DNA from: Dialister hominis
GTDB lineage: Bacteria > Bacillota > Negativicutes > Veillonellales > Dialisteraceae
Length of the DNA stretch: 64,000 nucleotides
Direction of reading: 5' to 3'
Assembly: GCF_007164725.1 (NCBI RefSeq)
Contig: NZ_AP019697.1
Coordinates: 1,953,501-2,017,500 of the forward strand
The translations under genes were made by a program, and so were the position numbers. The notes beneath the pieces are model-generated. The model ran no database searches and was not told the origin of the DNA. It saw only the letters and a list, made by a program, of their open reading frames with translations. Of this stretch, positions 25,252 to 34,475 are shown one piece after another (the stretch's first letter is position 1; each line of letters begins with the position of its first letter).

Positions 25252-25913
25252 AGTACATCCCCCCGGCGGTCCACAAACGATACCTTTCCAAATTAAGCAG
25301 CCGCCATGGACCCTTTCCCCCGAAAGAGTCCTTTCAAGGCGTACTGCCGGATCGGGGCGCCGCGTTTGCCAGTGACAAGCTCCATGAACCGCCTGAAATT
25401 CCCTGGTTCCAGGCCGGCCCATTCGTTGATAGAGAATCCCCCTCAAACGCGCGCTTTTAATCTCCCGTTCTCGTCTTAAATATATAGTAATTACGATATT
25501 AAGAGGAATACGAGTCAGAGATAAGAGGTTGACACTTTTGTTATAGGTATCAAGGAAATCAGGGTAAATTAAGTGTCCTATCCTATTCCGTTATATGCTT
25601 CCCATCGTTCCGCGATTGGATTCGGCACTTTTTGTAAAAAATAACTCGGTCTTATGAGAAACCCTCAAGAACGGACGCACTCTTCTTTTAAGAACATATA
25701 GAAAACTTCATGGACACATCCGCCCTGCTGTACGTGTATCTTATGTGATTCCTTGATAGAGTGATAAAGGAAATGAATAGGATACTAGAGGATATAAAGG
25801 AAATGGATGGGAAGATGATCTGACGAATGGTACACCGCGCATTTCCCAAGCGCCGCTAACCTCGCCTTCCCAGACGGGGAAAAAGGGCCGTAGGCCGGTC
25901 TTGACCTTGCCCT
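25252..25913. other. Promoter/leader region of the adhesin and intergenic
   Basis: No gene. 25310-25560 is similar to 28300-28560 (shared GGGGGAAAGGG, AACGGGAGAT and CTCTTATCTCT blocks on the minus strand), so it probably holds the adhesin promoter and a structured 5' leader of about 190 bases. 25840-25885 resembles a stretch at 31660-31705. Confidence 0.45.
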
Positions 25914-27645
25914 GGGGACGCGGACAAAAAGTTGGACCAATTGACAGAGGTGTCAGGAGGTCAATTTATGTATTCGCATGAAGAGCGCTTAAAGGCAGTC
26001 AAACTGCACGTCGATTCGGGCATGGGGCTCAAAGGCATTATGAGAACGCTCGGCTATCCTCACGACATAAAAGTGTTGCGTCAATGGTGCCGGGAATTCA
26101 AGTTCTCCAGAGAGATTCACGAAGTAGACGGATTTGATGACGGATATTCTCTCAAACAAAAAACATTAGCCGTCAAATACTTCGTAAATTGCGGCGATCT
26201 GCGGCGCACCATCAGGGAAATAGGCTATCCCAGCAGCACGCAGAGATTGAAAATATGGGTTGAGAAATACAACCTTAACGAAAACGATCATTGGCAAGCT
26301 GACCAGAACCCTGTAAAATGGGGGCAAGATCGACAGACGGGAAGCAGTCCACTGATTCAGGAGAATCCATTCGAAGAAATTGAGATAGCCTCTAACGCTA
26401 TCTACAAGGACTTAGGCTTCCTCGAGGAATTGTTCCAAAGGAGGCTGGCAACAATGTCTAAAAAGGACTCGGAAGTAACGATTGAATCTTTAAAAGAAGA
26501 AATGCAAGTACTGCTTAGAAATATGGAAAACCTCCGCAAAGAGAATAAAGCATTGCTGAAAGCCAATCAGTCACTGGGAGAGAAGACGAAGTCTCTTGAT
26601 GAAAAGTGCCAGACACTTGCGAAAGAGTATAAGGAGCTTGGCGAGCAGACTCTTATTAAACGGATCGAGTACGAAGCCCTCGAGATAGCTGCAGAAACAA
26701 TAAAAAAAGAAGAGGGCATCAGTCTAAAAACACTGACCAATCGGGAAAAAGCCATCGTGATTGATGCCCTTCTGAGCCGCAGCAAGTATCCCCTGAAGAA
26801 ACTGCTGACGGTGCTAAATATGGCTAAAGCCTCATATTTCTACCAGAAATCCGCTATGAAGGCGGGAGATAAATATGCGGAAATACGCGAAACCATCAAA
26901 GACAAATTTAAGAAGAACCGGTCGGTTTATGGTTACCGGAGAATCTGGTTAGCGCTCAGAAAAGATGGGAAAATTCTTTCTGAGAAGCTCGTCCGCCGCT
27001 TTATGAAAGAGGATCATCTGGTTCCATACCGCAAAAAAGCTAAAAAGTATAGCTCCTACAAAGGAGAAATTTCACCTGCCCCTAATCTCGTTAACAGGAA
27101 TTTTCATGCCGACGAATTAGGAAAGCTGCTTCTCACAGATATTACGGAATTCCACATATCTGCAGGGAAAGTATACCTGTCAGCTATAACTGACGTCTTT
27201 GACGGCAAGATTGTCGCATGGACGATCGGCACGTCGCCGAATGCCAAACTGGTCAATACCATGCTGGTAAAAGCGAGAGAGGCCCTGGGCGATGACAAGC
27301 ATCCTATCGTTCATTCAGACCGCGGTATACATTACCAATGGCCTGGATGGATCGCCTTGATGAAGAAATTCGGCTGGACAAGATCCATGTCGAAAAAAGG
27401 GTGCTCGCCGGATAATGCTGCTTGTGAAGGTGTCTTTGGAAGAGTAAAAAACGAAATGTTCTATAATAGAAGCTGGATAGGTGTATCCATTAAAGAATTC
27501 ATAGCTTACCTAGACGATTATCTTCATTGGTATAATGAAGACCGAATTAAAATTACCTTGGGCGGCATGAGTCCAGTAGAATACAGAGAAAGCTTAGGGA
27601 TAATGTAAGTACTACCAGAATGGTCCAAAAAAATATCCGCACCCC
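25914..27645 (+). mobile_element. IS3-family element A, copy 1
   Basis: 1732-bp element whose imperfect inverted ends read GGGGACGCGGACAAAAAG on the left and GGGGTGCGGATATTTTTT on the right (reverse complement). Flanked by a 4-bp direct repeat CCCT (25910-25913, 27646-27649). A second, essentially identical copy lies inverted at 58985-60718. Confidence 0.88.
25968..27608 (+). CDS. IS3-family transposase (single long ORF)
   Basis: 546 residues. Two N-terminal helix-turn-helix blocks (about 5-45 and 65-105), then a predicted coiled coil (about 170-240), an HTH_21-type segment (YGYRRIWLALR) and the rve integrase core with the DDE triad: Asp in LLTDITEF, Asp in VHSDRGIHYQ and Glu in AACEGVFGRVKNE. 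Most IS3 elements make this from two ORFs by -1 frameshifting; here the parts are already in one frame. The start is ATG 25968, with AGGAGG at 25955-25960. Confidence 0.93.
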   Translation: MYSHEERLKAVKLHVDSGMGLKGIMRTLGYPHDIKVLRQWCREFKFSREIHEVDGFDDGYSLKQKTLAVKYFVNCGDLRRTIREIGYPSSTQRLKIWVEKYNLNENDHWQADQNPVKWGQDRQTGSSPLIQENPFEEIEIASNAIYKDLGFLEELFQRRLATMSKKDSEVTIESLKEEMQVLLRNMENLRKENKALLKANQSLGEKTKSLDEKCQTLAKEYKELGEQTLIKRIEYEALEIAAETIKKEEGISLKTLTNREKAIVIDALLSRSKYPLKKLLTVLNMAKASYFYQKSAMKAGDKYAEIRETIKDKFKKNRSVYGYRRIWLALRKDGKILSEKLVRRFMKEDHLVPYRKKAKKYSSYKGEISPAPNLVNRNFHADELGKLLLTDITEFHISAGKVYLSAITDVFDGKIVAWTIGTSPNAKLVNTMLVKAREALGDDKHPIVHSDRGIHYQWPGWIALMKKFGWTRSMSKKGCSPDNAACEGVFGRVKNEMFYNRSWIGVSIKEFIAYLDDYLHWYNEDRIKITLGGMSPVEYRESLGIM

Positions 27646-29830
27646 CCCTGGAAGGGAAGGTGTCGGTGGAGCCGACGGATGAGTTGCATTTCCTCGGACA
27701 GAGTCCGGTTGTATGGTTTTTAAAGGTGCAATTTCTAAAATCGGGGTGCAGTATTCATTGGTTTTTAAAATATGAAAAGGTTCCACGCGCAAAGCTGCGG
27801 TTGTATGGTTTTTCATGGTTTTTCATGTTTTTCCATGCTCCCCATCCCACGCAAAAAGGACTTCCTTGACGAGAGAAGTCCTTTTCACTCGAATAGGCCT
27901 GAATAGCAGGTTCTGCCTTTCGACTGTCCGTCATGCGGCCATCCGACTAGTATGGGAAGGGGGTCGGACCGGTCTTTAATTGGGAAGGTCATGACGAACT
28001 ATATGGAATGCCCGATGAGAGGGGAAGGTTGGAGTTTGGAGATAGATGTGCCCCCTCATGCGATGCTGATTCCCGTATGGGATGAATGAAAAATTTCCTT
28101 AGAAAGTTCCCGGTACATGCCGGCAGCCGATCAGCCTGGGCTGGCGCTCTGCCGTAAAAAACAAAAATCGCAGTCAAACGCGGGGAAGAAGACGGACTTC
28201 CTTGCCTGGCGTTCGCTGCGAAAAAAGGTGCTTTGAAAACGTTTCAAAATCGTAAGAGCCCCCCTTGCGGCTTGCGAGTATATCGCCGCAGTGGTTACGG
28301 TGATTCCCTTTCCCCCGAAAGAAAATTCACGTCCGTCCCCCGGACCACTGCTTGATCGAGATGCTGATGCAGGATCTTCCGGCCGTTCCCTGGAAACTCC
28401 CCAGTCTCCTCGGATCTGCCTTGATGAAAGATCTCCGTTAATTATCAGCGTATTTAAATCTCCCGTTCTTTGACTTCAATATATAATAAAAGGGAAATTA
28501 TAAGAAATACTAATAAGAGATAAGAAGTTTATACTTTTATTATAAGTCGATCGGTTTGTTCTAACTTCCTTTACTCCTATGCATTCCTGCGATAGGTTTC
28601 CTCTTTTCAGCTGCAAAAATACACTTGTTTTCCCTAAAATCAGATACTAATTCCCTATTTTCCCTAAAGGCAGACACTCGTTTTGCGATCTTCTTTCAGC
28701 AGATCATAGAAATATTTGTGAATGAGCCCGTCATTTCATACGCGCATCTTATAATCTTCCCTTACTCGCTTATAACAGATTCTGATTAGTAACGGCAATT
28801 TCATGGATATCAGAAGTATCAGAACTTCAACGAAAAAGGCCCTCAGGTAAGCTGAGGGACAGCGATATGACAAAATGTACAATCATTTCTCCACAGTCCT
28901 TTTTCTATTGGAATATTCTATTATCGGATTATCCAGCACTTATATGCGCCGGCTTTGTCTGAATACCAAAAAACCTCGCTTCGCTCGAGGAAATGAACCT
29001 CCTCAGGCGACTCTGTCGCCAGCTCCCCCTACGGGGCAAGCTCAAAAAAACCCTTAAACCGAACTTCGTTCGAGAAATGCTAAAGGTAGTATTTACATAA
29101 TTTTGTCACAGCTTTTTTTTTGATGGCCATATTATGGAAAGCCCAAGAGAATGGAAATCTGGAAAAATCTTCCTCTCAGGCGTTTTCCCTTATTCCGTCA
29201 CTCCGGTCTTTGCCATAAGTTTCCGGATCAGGATTTCCTGTCTGGCGAGTTTAATATCTGAAGCAGCATCCGTCTTTGAGTGTACGGAAATTTCCAAATC
29301 TTGCTGTCAGTATAAATGAAATCAGTCTCCAAGAGAAATCGTAATCACCAATAGGTTCTTCCCAGCCTGCTATAAGCGTTTGTGCCATCTTCAAGAAATC
29401 CCAGCAAAAAAGACTCCTAGTCGGAAACCAGAAGTCTTTTTCACCGCCGTCGTCCATGATGGAGAGTGGGACGATGGCACACCCGTCTGCAGCCGGGATT
29501 ACGGGCTGCGCGGTATGGAGACGCAGCCGTCAAGGCGGAAGGTTCATCCAGGGAGGGAGCAGACGGGCAATATGGATGGTCCCGCAGCGGACCGGGGAGT
29601 GAAAACGTAAGTTTAACTGTCCTGCCGCGGGGCGGTCCTTCGGCAGGGCGCCTGACCCGGGAAGGATGCGCTGATAGATGCACTTTGTTTGCATCTCCTG
29701 CCATCTATAGTATAAACCAATTTTTTATTTAGATAAAATCGCAGTATTTCATAAGGTCCCCTCTCTTCTTGAATAAGCGTTAAAACCTAACGATTTTCAC
29801 CCTATTTCTCCTGCTAAAGGCCAGAAAAGA
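27646..29830. other. 2.2-kb region without supported genes
   Basis: Contains a terminator (27854-27885), a 24-bp repeat shared with 21.9 kb, a second copy of the adhesin-type leader region (28300-28560), a hairpin at 28836-28860, a degenerate copy of the common GTGGCAAAATG terminator (28870-28897) and a hairpin around 29410-29445. Short ORFs in it have no ribosome sites or recognisable motifs. It looks like decayed accessory DNA, perhaps where another autotransporter gene once stood. Confidence 0.5.
27854..27885 (+). terminator. Terminator-like hairpin
   Basis: AAAAGGACTTC, ten-base loop, GAAGTCCTTTT. Nearly the same stem as the terminator at 20595-20629. Confidence 0.65.
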
Positions 29831-29873
29831 GTGTATAATAAAAGGGATAATTTCTTCAGAAAGAGGGCTCACC

Positions 29874-31058
29874 ATGAAAATCGCAATTGCAGGCACAGGC
29901 TACGTTGGCCTCTCCAATGCCATCCTCCTCTCCCAGCACCACAAGGTTACTGCCGTGGACGTCATCCAGGAAAAAGTGGATATGGTCAACAGGAAGGAAT
30001 CCCCGATTGTCGACGATTACATCGAAGACTACCTGGCGCACAAGGATCTCGACCTCACCGCCACCATGGACGGTGACAGCGCATACAGGGAAGCAGACCT
30101 GATCGTCATCGCCGCTCCGACGAACTACGACACGGAGACGAACCACTTCGACACATCGGCCGTCGAAGCCATCCTCTCCCAGATCCAGCGCGTCGGTTCC
30201 AAGGCCATCGTCGTCATCAAATCCACCATTCCGATCGGATACACCCAGGAAATTTCTGCCGTCTATCCTGACCTTTCCATTCTCTTCGCACCGGAATTCC
30301 TCCGCGAAGGCAAAGCTCTCTACGACAACCTCTACCCGTCCCGCATCATCGTCGGGATCCCGAAAGGCAAAGAAGCCCTCCGCCCCGAAGCAGAAAAATT
30401 CGCAGCCCTGGAACAGGAAGGCGCCGTCCGCGAGAACATTCCGGTCCTCATCACAGGATCGTCTGAAGCAGAGTCCATCAAACTCTTCTCCAACACCTTC
30501 CTCGCCATCCGCGTCGCCTACTTCAATGAAATCGACACCTATGCCGAAGAAAAGGGCCTGAAGACCGCCGACATTATCAAAGGCATGGGCTACGACCCCA
30601 GAATCGGCGATTTCTACAACAATCCTTCCTTCGGCTACGGCGGATACTGCCTGCCGAAAGACACCCGCCAGCTCCTCTCGAACTTCGAAGGCATCCCGGA
30701 AACCATGATCCGCGCCGTCGTCGATTCCAACGAGACAAGGAAATCCTTCATCGCTGACCGCATTGCCGCCAGAAATCCGAAGAAAGCCGGCATCTACCGC
30801 CTCATCATGAAGAGCGGCAGCGACAACTTCCGCTCCTCCGCCATTCAGGGCGTCATCGAGCGTCTGAGGGACAAGGACATTCCCCTTCTCATCTACGAAC
30901 CGTCTTACAAGGGAGACTCCTTCATGGGCATCCCCGTCACCAAAGACCTTCAGCAGCTCAAGGATGAATGCGACATCATCCTCACCAACCGCGAAGAAAA
31001 AGACCTCGAAGACGTCAAGGATAAAGTCTACACCAGAGACCTCTTTACCAGAGACTAA
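29874..31058 (+). CDS. ugd: UDP-glucose 6-dehydrogenase
   Basis: 394 residues; oxidises UDP-glucose to UDP-glucuronate, a precursor for capsule or LPS sugars. The N-terminal Rossmann motif is GTGYVGLSNA, then APTNYDTETNHFD, the central domain NTFLAIRVAYFNEI, the catalytic Cys in GYGGYCLPKDTRQL, and a C-terminal UDP-binding domain. GAGGG lies about 8 bases before the ATG, and TATAAT at 29834-29839 gives a likely promoter. A strong terminator follows, so it is monocistronic. It is one of the few intact genes between the adhesin and the TrkAH fragments and may serve the LPS cluster at 43-50 kb. Confidence 0.94.
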   Translation: MKIAIAGTGYVGLSNAILLSQHHKVTAVDVIQEKVDMVNRKESPIVDDYIEDYLAHKDLDLTATMDGDSAYREADLIVIAAPTNYDTETNHFDTSAVEAILSQIQRVGSKAIVVIKSTIPIGYTQEISAVYPDLSILFAPEFLREGKALYDNLYPSRIIVGIPKGKEALRPEAEKFAALEQEGAVRENIPVLITGSSEAESIKLFSNTFLAIRVAYFNEIDTYAEEKGLKTADIIKGMGYDPRIGDFYNNPSFGYGGYCLPKDTRQLLSNFEGIPETMIRAVVDSNETRKSFIADRIAARNPKKAGIYRLIMKSGSDNFRSSAIQGVIERLRDKDIPLLIYEPSYKGDSFMGIPVTKDLQQLKDECDIILTNREEKDLEDVKDKVYTRDLFTRD

Positions 31059-31077
31059 GGAACCCTATAGTAAAAGC

Positions 31078-31125
31078 AAAAAGAACTATTGTGAAATGAA
31101 AAATCACTTCGCAATAGTTCTTTTT
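31078..31125 (+). terminator. Terminator of ugd (bidirectional)
   Basis: AAAAAGAACTATTGTGAA and TTCGCAATAGTTCTTTTT, a long stem with a T-tract; also serves the convergent regulator gene. Confidence 0.85.
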
Positions 31126-31137
31126 ATTGTCCAATCT

Positions 31138-31524
31138 TTATTTCTGCGTTTCTTCCTTTTTCAGCCTGTCATATTCCTTCTTCAAGGCCGCAAAGGTTTC
31201 ATCGCTGATATCATGCTCGATCTTGCATGCATCGTCGAGGGCGTGCTTTTCGGAAACGCCCATGGATTCCAGAATGTAGGAAAGGACCTGATGCCTTTCA
31301 TAGATCCGCTCGGCGATCGTCTGTCCTGCCTCCGTCAGATGGATGCAGTTGGATTCATCCACCGTAATCAAGCCTTCCTGGCGAAATTTCTTCATGGCAA
31401 TGCTGATCGTGGGCTTGGAATACCCCATTTCATTGGCCACGTCGATGGATCTCACTGTTCCAAGGCGCTTCTTCAATACAAGGATCGTCTTCATATACAT
31501 TTCCGTTGCTTCATGTACTTCCAT
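31138..31524 (-). CDS. DtxR/MntR-family metal-dependent regulator
   Basis: 128 residues. An N-terminal winged helix (EMYMKTILVLKKRLGTVRSIDVANEMGYSKPTISIAMKKF) and a dimerisation/metal-binding domain with EAGQTIAERIYERHQVL and the acidic/His ligands DDACKIEHDIS are typical of MntR/IdeR proteins without the C-terminal SH3-like domain. Such proteins repress Mn or Fe uptake genes when metal-loaded. The start chosen is ATG 31524 with AGGTGA upstream; ATG 31545 is possible. A palindrome overlaps its own predicted start site, suggesting autoregulation. The decayed heme locus next door could have been a target. Confidence 0.9.
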   Translation of the reverse strand: MEVHEATEMYMKTILVLKKRLGTVRSIDVANEMGYSKPTISIAMKKFRQEGLITVDESNCIHLTEAGQTIAERIYERHQVLSYILESMGVSEKHALDDACKIEHDISDETFAALKKEYDRLKKEETQK

Positions 31525-31565
31525 GAGATCACCTGCTTTCGTCAAGAATCATTTTATCATCCATG

Positions 31566-31619
31566 CTGTATTTTACCATACAGTGTATCTATTATAACTT
31601 TTCGCCCCCTGTATAGCAA
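31566..31619 (-). promoter_or_regulatory. Promoter and probable operator of the MntR-like gene
   Basis: Minus strand: TTGCTA (31614-31619), 17-bp spacer, TATAAT (31591-31596). At the predicted +1 lies CTGTAT-TTTACC-ATACAG (31566-31583), a perfect 6-bp inverted repeat placed to block transcription. Confidence 0.6.
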
Positions 31620-31835
31620 ACCGATGGGCATGGGGCTTGGGCATGGAAAATCCCGGAAAATGCGCGTTCCCTAGTGCCGCTAATACTTGCCTTCCCAGAC
31701 GGGGAAGGTGCCCGAAGGGCGGATAGGGTTGATTACCTCGCAGCGGAGCTGCGGTTTTGTGGTTCCCCTTCAGCTTATCATCTGCCTTCCAAGTTGATTA
31801 ATTGGCTGAACGCTAGAATATATCCCATCAAAAAG
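31620..31835. other. Intergenic with short repeat
   Basis: No gene. The stretch 31660-31705 resembles 25840-25885 (shared GCCGCTAA and CTTCCCAGACGGGGAA). Confidence 0.5.
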
Positions 31836-31878
31836 GACCGCGGCAAAATGATGGCACATTTTGCCACAGCCCCAATTT
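31836..31878 (-). terminator. Terminator of the heme locus
   Basis: Minus strand GGGGCTGTGGCAAAATG, loop TGCCAT, CATTTTGCC..., then TTTTT. Same hairpin family as those after rnj and the DUF6448 gene. Confidence 0.8.
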
Positions 31879-31914
31879 TATGTTTCCAGGCGAACCGCCT
31901 GTCAGGAAACAGCA

Positions 31915-33314
31915 CTATCCCTGTGCGGCGATTCTCCTGTGCTGGATTTCCGTTTCTTCTCCCATGAGATGGTTCACGCTTTCAAGGAGTGTCTGCGTCA
32001 TATTGACCTGCCAGAACTGATTGGCTTCGGTCAGCTGGTACAGGTAGCCGTTATGCTTCCAAAGGCCGTAGTCTTCCCACAATGGTCCCAGGAATTCCAT
32101 GCTGGCCAGTTTTTCTTCCCTCTGGATCAGTTTATCAAGGTCGAGCCTGCTCTGATTCATCTGCCCCTGGATATCTTCTTTTAGATGGGCATTGGGCGAC
32201 TGGTTCATCAGGAACATCATCGGTTTTCTTCCTTCATCGATGGCCTTTTCATAGGCCGGAAGCCTGCGGTCGAGCATGGTGGAAAGACCGTCGACATGGC
32301 CGCCAGCCCCGCAGCCAAAGGGGAAGAGGTGCGTACCGAAGCGGGCCTGCGTATTGTAGAGGCTCCGCTCCCTGTTGTTCCTTGCCCAGTGGCAGAAACT
32401 GAGGCGCTTGTATCCCTTGTGCGTCGAGGTAATTCTTGCCGAAGGAGAACATGGCAGACTGCACCTGCGTCGGTGCGGCCGGAGGGAGTTTCCCTCTCTG
32501 GATGGCCAGATTGAGGTCGCTGTGTTCAAAGACATTCAGCTGGTAGAGATCAGCACCGTCGATGCCCGATTCCACGAGCGTTTCCACGTCCTTGTGCCAC
32601 ACGTCCATCGTTTGGTACGGCAGCCCGTACATGAGGTCGATGACGACAGCGCACTGGTTGTAGGACAGAAGCTCCTGCAGGTGGGAGAATACCGTCTCCC
32701 CGTCGTCGATGCGGCCCACGGCCTGACGGACCTTCGTATCGAAGGACTGCACGCCGAGCGACATGCGGTTCACGCCGTTTCTGAACCATACGTCCATCTT
32801 CTCCGGGACGAGGTCATGCACACGGCCTTCGAAGGTGAGTTCGTAGTCATTGGCAAGCGGCAGACATCTCTGGATCGTGGAAAGAAGGCGGCCTGCATTT
32901 TCAGGAGAGAGGGAGGTCGGTGTGCCGCCTCCGATGAATACGGCCTGAATCGGCGCGCTGGAGAGTCGCGGGGAATCCGCACCCATCTCGATGTCCTTTA
33001 CCAGATGGTCGATGTAGCGGTCTTCTTCGTCCTGGTTCGTCCCGTTCTGGAAGAAGGGGGCAGTAGAGGCATTTCGTCTTGCAGAAGGGAATATGGATAT
33101 AAGCCATCTGCGTCGGATGCCCTTCCACGGGCTTTGCCATGATATCCCGCCAGACCTTCTGCGCCATGGGAGGCGGCACCATGCTCCCTCCCATGGCGGC
33201 ATGGACGACCCTCTTGCTGTCGAAAGCCAGACGGAGCGGCTCATCCGTCTTCCTTCCGAACTGCATCACCCTCTTCTCGGGCGTCAGCTGGTCAAAATAA
33301 TTTCTTAAATCCAT
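31915..33314 (-). pseudogene. hutW: HutW-like radical SAM heme-utilisation protein, frameshifted
   Basis: Three frames together give one HutW/HemN-like protein: MDLRNYFDQLTPEKRV start (33314), radical-SAM CKTKCLYCP (Cys-x3-Cys-x2-Cys), then FFQNGTNQDEEDRYIDHL, FIGGGTPTSLSPENAGRLL and SLGVQSFD, and a C-terminal part with KRLSFCHWARNNRERSLYN. Frame is lost by one extra C in a C5 run near 33057-33061 and one extra base in GGGATAC near 32412-32415; removing each restores a continuous reading. HutW-type enzymes take part in anaerobic heme breakdown together with a flavodoxin-like partner, which is the next gene upstream. Either a true pseudogene or sequencing errors. Confidence 0.82.
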
Positions 33315-33324
33315 CGCACTCTCC

Positions 33325-33849
33325 TTACTTTTCAGCCTGGATGAAATTCATCACATTCCGGGCAAAAGCGGCTGCATTTTCAAGGTCTGCTGCATCCGGA
33401 TGCGTGGAAGCTTCCTTGTGGCGCGCCTCGCTTTCCGGATTTCTTCCATGCGGATTGTCTGCCGGGAAACGCTTGTACATCGCTTCGATCAGCTGGGGAT
33501 CGACTTTGCCCTGGCAGATAAATGTGCCTGCCGGTTTCTTTCCTTCCGGAAGAAGGGAGGCGCCGTTCTTGAGGCAGTCCTGTGCATGGCTGCTGGCCGG
33601 ATTGACGCCGGCCGTCGCGAAGACAGCCACATGGCGGTTATGGAGATTTTCCAGAACCTTTCTGGATGCATCATCGGCCGTGCCCTTGTCGACCCAGAAG
33701 CCCATGAAGACGCAGTCATAATCAGAGAGAGACTCATTCATCTCGCGGATATTGCGGCAGGGCGTCCCCTCCGGCAGCGCAGAAGCGATCGCCTCTGCCA
33801 CCATCTTCGCATTCCCGGTCCTTGTCGAATATAAAACGATACTTTTCAT
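33325..33849 (-). CDS. Flavodoxin family protein (heme locus)
   Basis: 174 residues. FMN phosphate-binding loop YSTRTGNAKMVAEA at residues 7-20 replaces the usual T/S-x-T-G-N-T, followed by DYDCVFMGFWVDKGTAD and VAVFATAGVNP. The protein is longer than simple flavodoxins by a C-terminal helical part (PESEARHKEAST...). It lies 10 bases before the hutW-like gene and 11 bases after the TonB-receptor fragment, so all three likely formed one heme uptake/degradation operon; the flavodoxin would supply electrons to the radical SAM enzyme. It is the only intact member. Confidence 0.88.
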   Translation of the reverse strand: MKSIVLYSTRTGNAKMVAEAIASALPEGTPCRNIREMNESLSDYDCVFMGFWVDKGTADDASRKVLENLHNRHVAVFATAGVNPASSHAQDCLKNGASLLPEGKKPAGTFICQGKVDPQLIEAMYKRFPADNPHGRNPESEARHKEASTHPDAADLENAAAFARNVMNFIQAEK

Positions 33850-33860
33850 GAAGTCCTCCC

Positions 33861-34475
33861 TTAGAATTTAAATGTCACGCCGGTTCTCCAGGTGCGTCCG
33901 TAAATGGAGTAATCATCGTCATCGGAGAATGTCTTGTCGAAAATGTTGTCGACGCCGGCATAGATCTGTGTCGACTTGGAGATGTCCTTGGTAACGACGA
34001 AATTGGTCGTGCTGTAGGTGTAGTTCTTTCCTTCGCCGTCGAGGTAATCCTTGTACCAGAGGTTGTAGAGAGATGCGGTCCACGGATTTTCCTTCGCATC
34101 GGTCCAGGAAATCTGCACGAGGCCGTTCATGCGCGCGTTTTCAGAAATGCGGGCATTCGTTTCCTTGTCTCTGGCATCCAGGTAGGTCAGGTTCACCTTG
34201 GCATCCCAGTGCTTGTTGAAGCGGTAGCTGTATTCCCCTTCGACGCCGTCCATGACCGCATTGTCGATATTGACGTACTGGTAGCGGACGATTCTTCCGA
34301 AGCGGCCGAGCAGCTGGGAATTGATCATGTTCTTGATCTTATTGTGGAAATAGGTCACCTTGCCAGCGCCGTTTCCTCTTTCAAATTCAAGGCCGATATC
34401 AAAGGTTCTGGACTTTTCTGCCTCGAGATCGCTGTTGCCCCAGACCTGGATGTGCTTACCATCCATGCCGACGGC
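33861..34475 (-). pseudogene. TonB-dependent receptor, C-terminal fragment
   Basis: About 205 codons encoding the last third of an outer-membrane TonB-dependent receptor: VWGNSDLEAEKSRTFDIGLEFE, then alternating beta strands (YQYVNIDNAVMDGVEGEYSY, LVQISWTDAKENPW, STQIYAGVDNIFDKTF) and the terminal GVTFKF ending in Phe, as needed for barrel assembly. The plug domain, TonB box, signal peptide and most strands are missing. Upstream of about 34475 the sequence switches directly into trkA on the opposite strand. Association with hutW and flavodoxin suggests a heme receptor. Confidence 0.85.

Noticed and set aside
29251..29457. 68-codon minus-strand ORF
   Set aside because: No ribosome site, no recognisable motif, and it lies in decayed intergenic DNA.
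34209..34475. N-terminal extension of the trkA reading frame
   Set aside because: This stretch is antisense to TonB-receptor codons with clear beta-barrel sequence and does not resemble TrkA.
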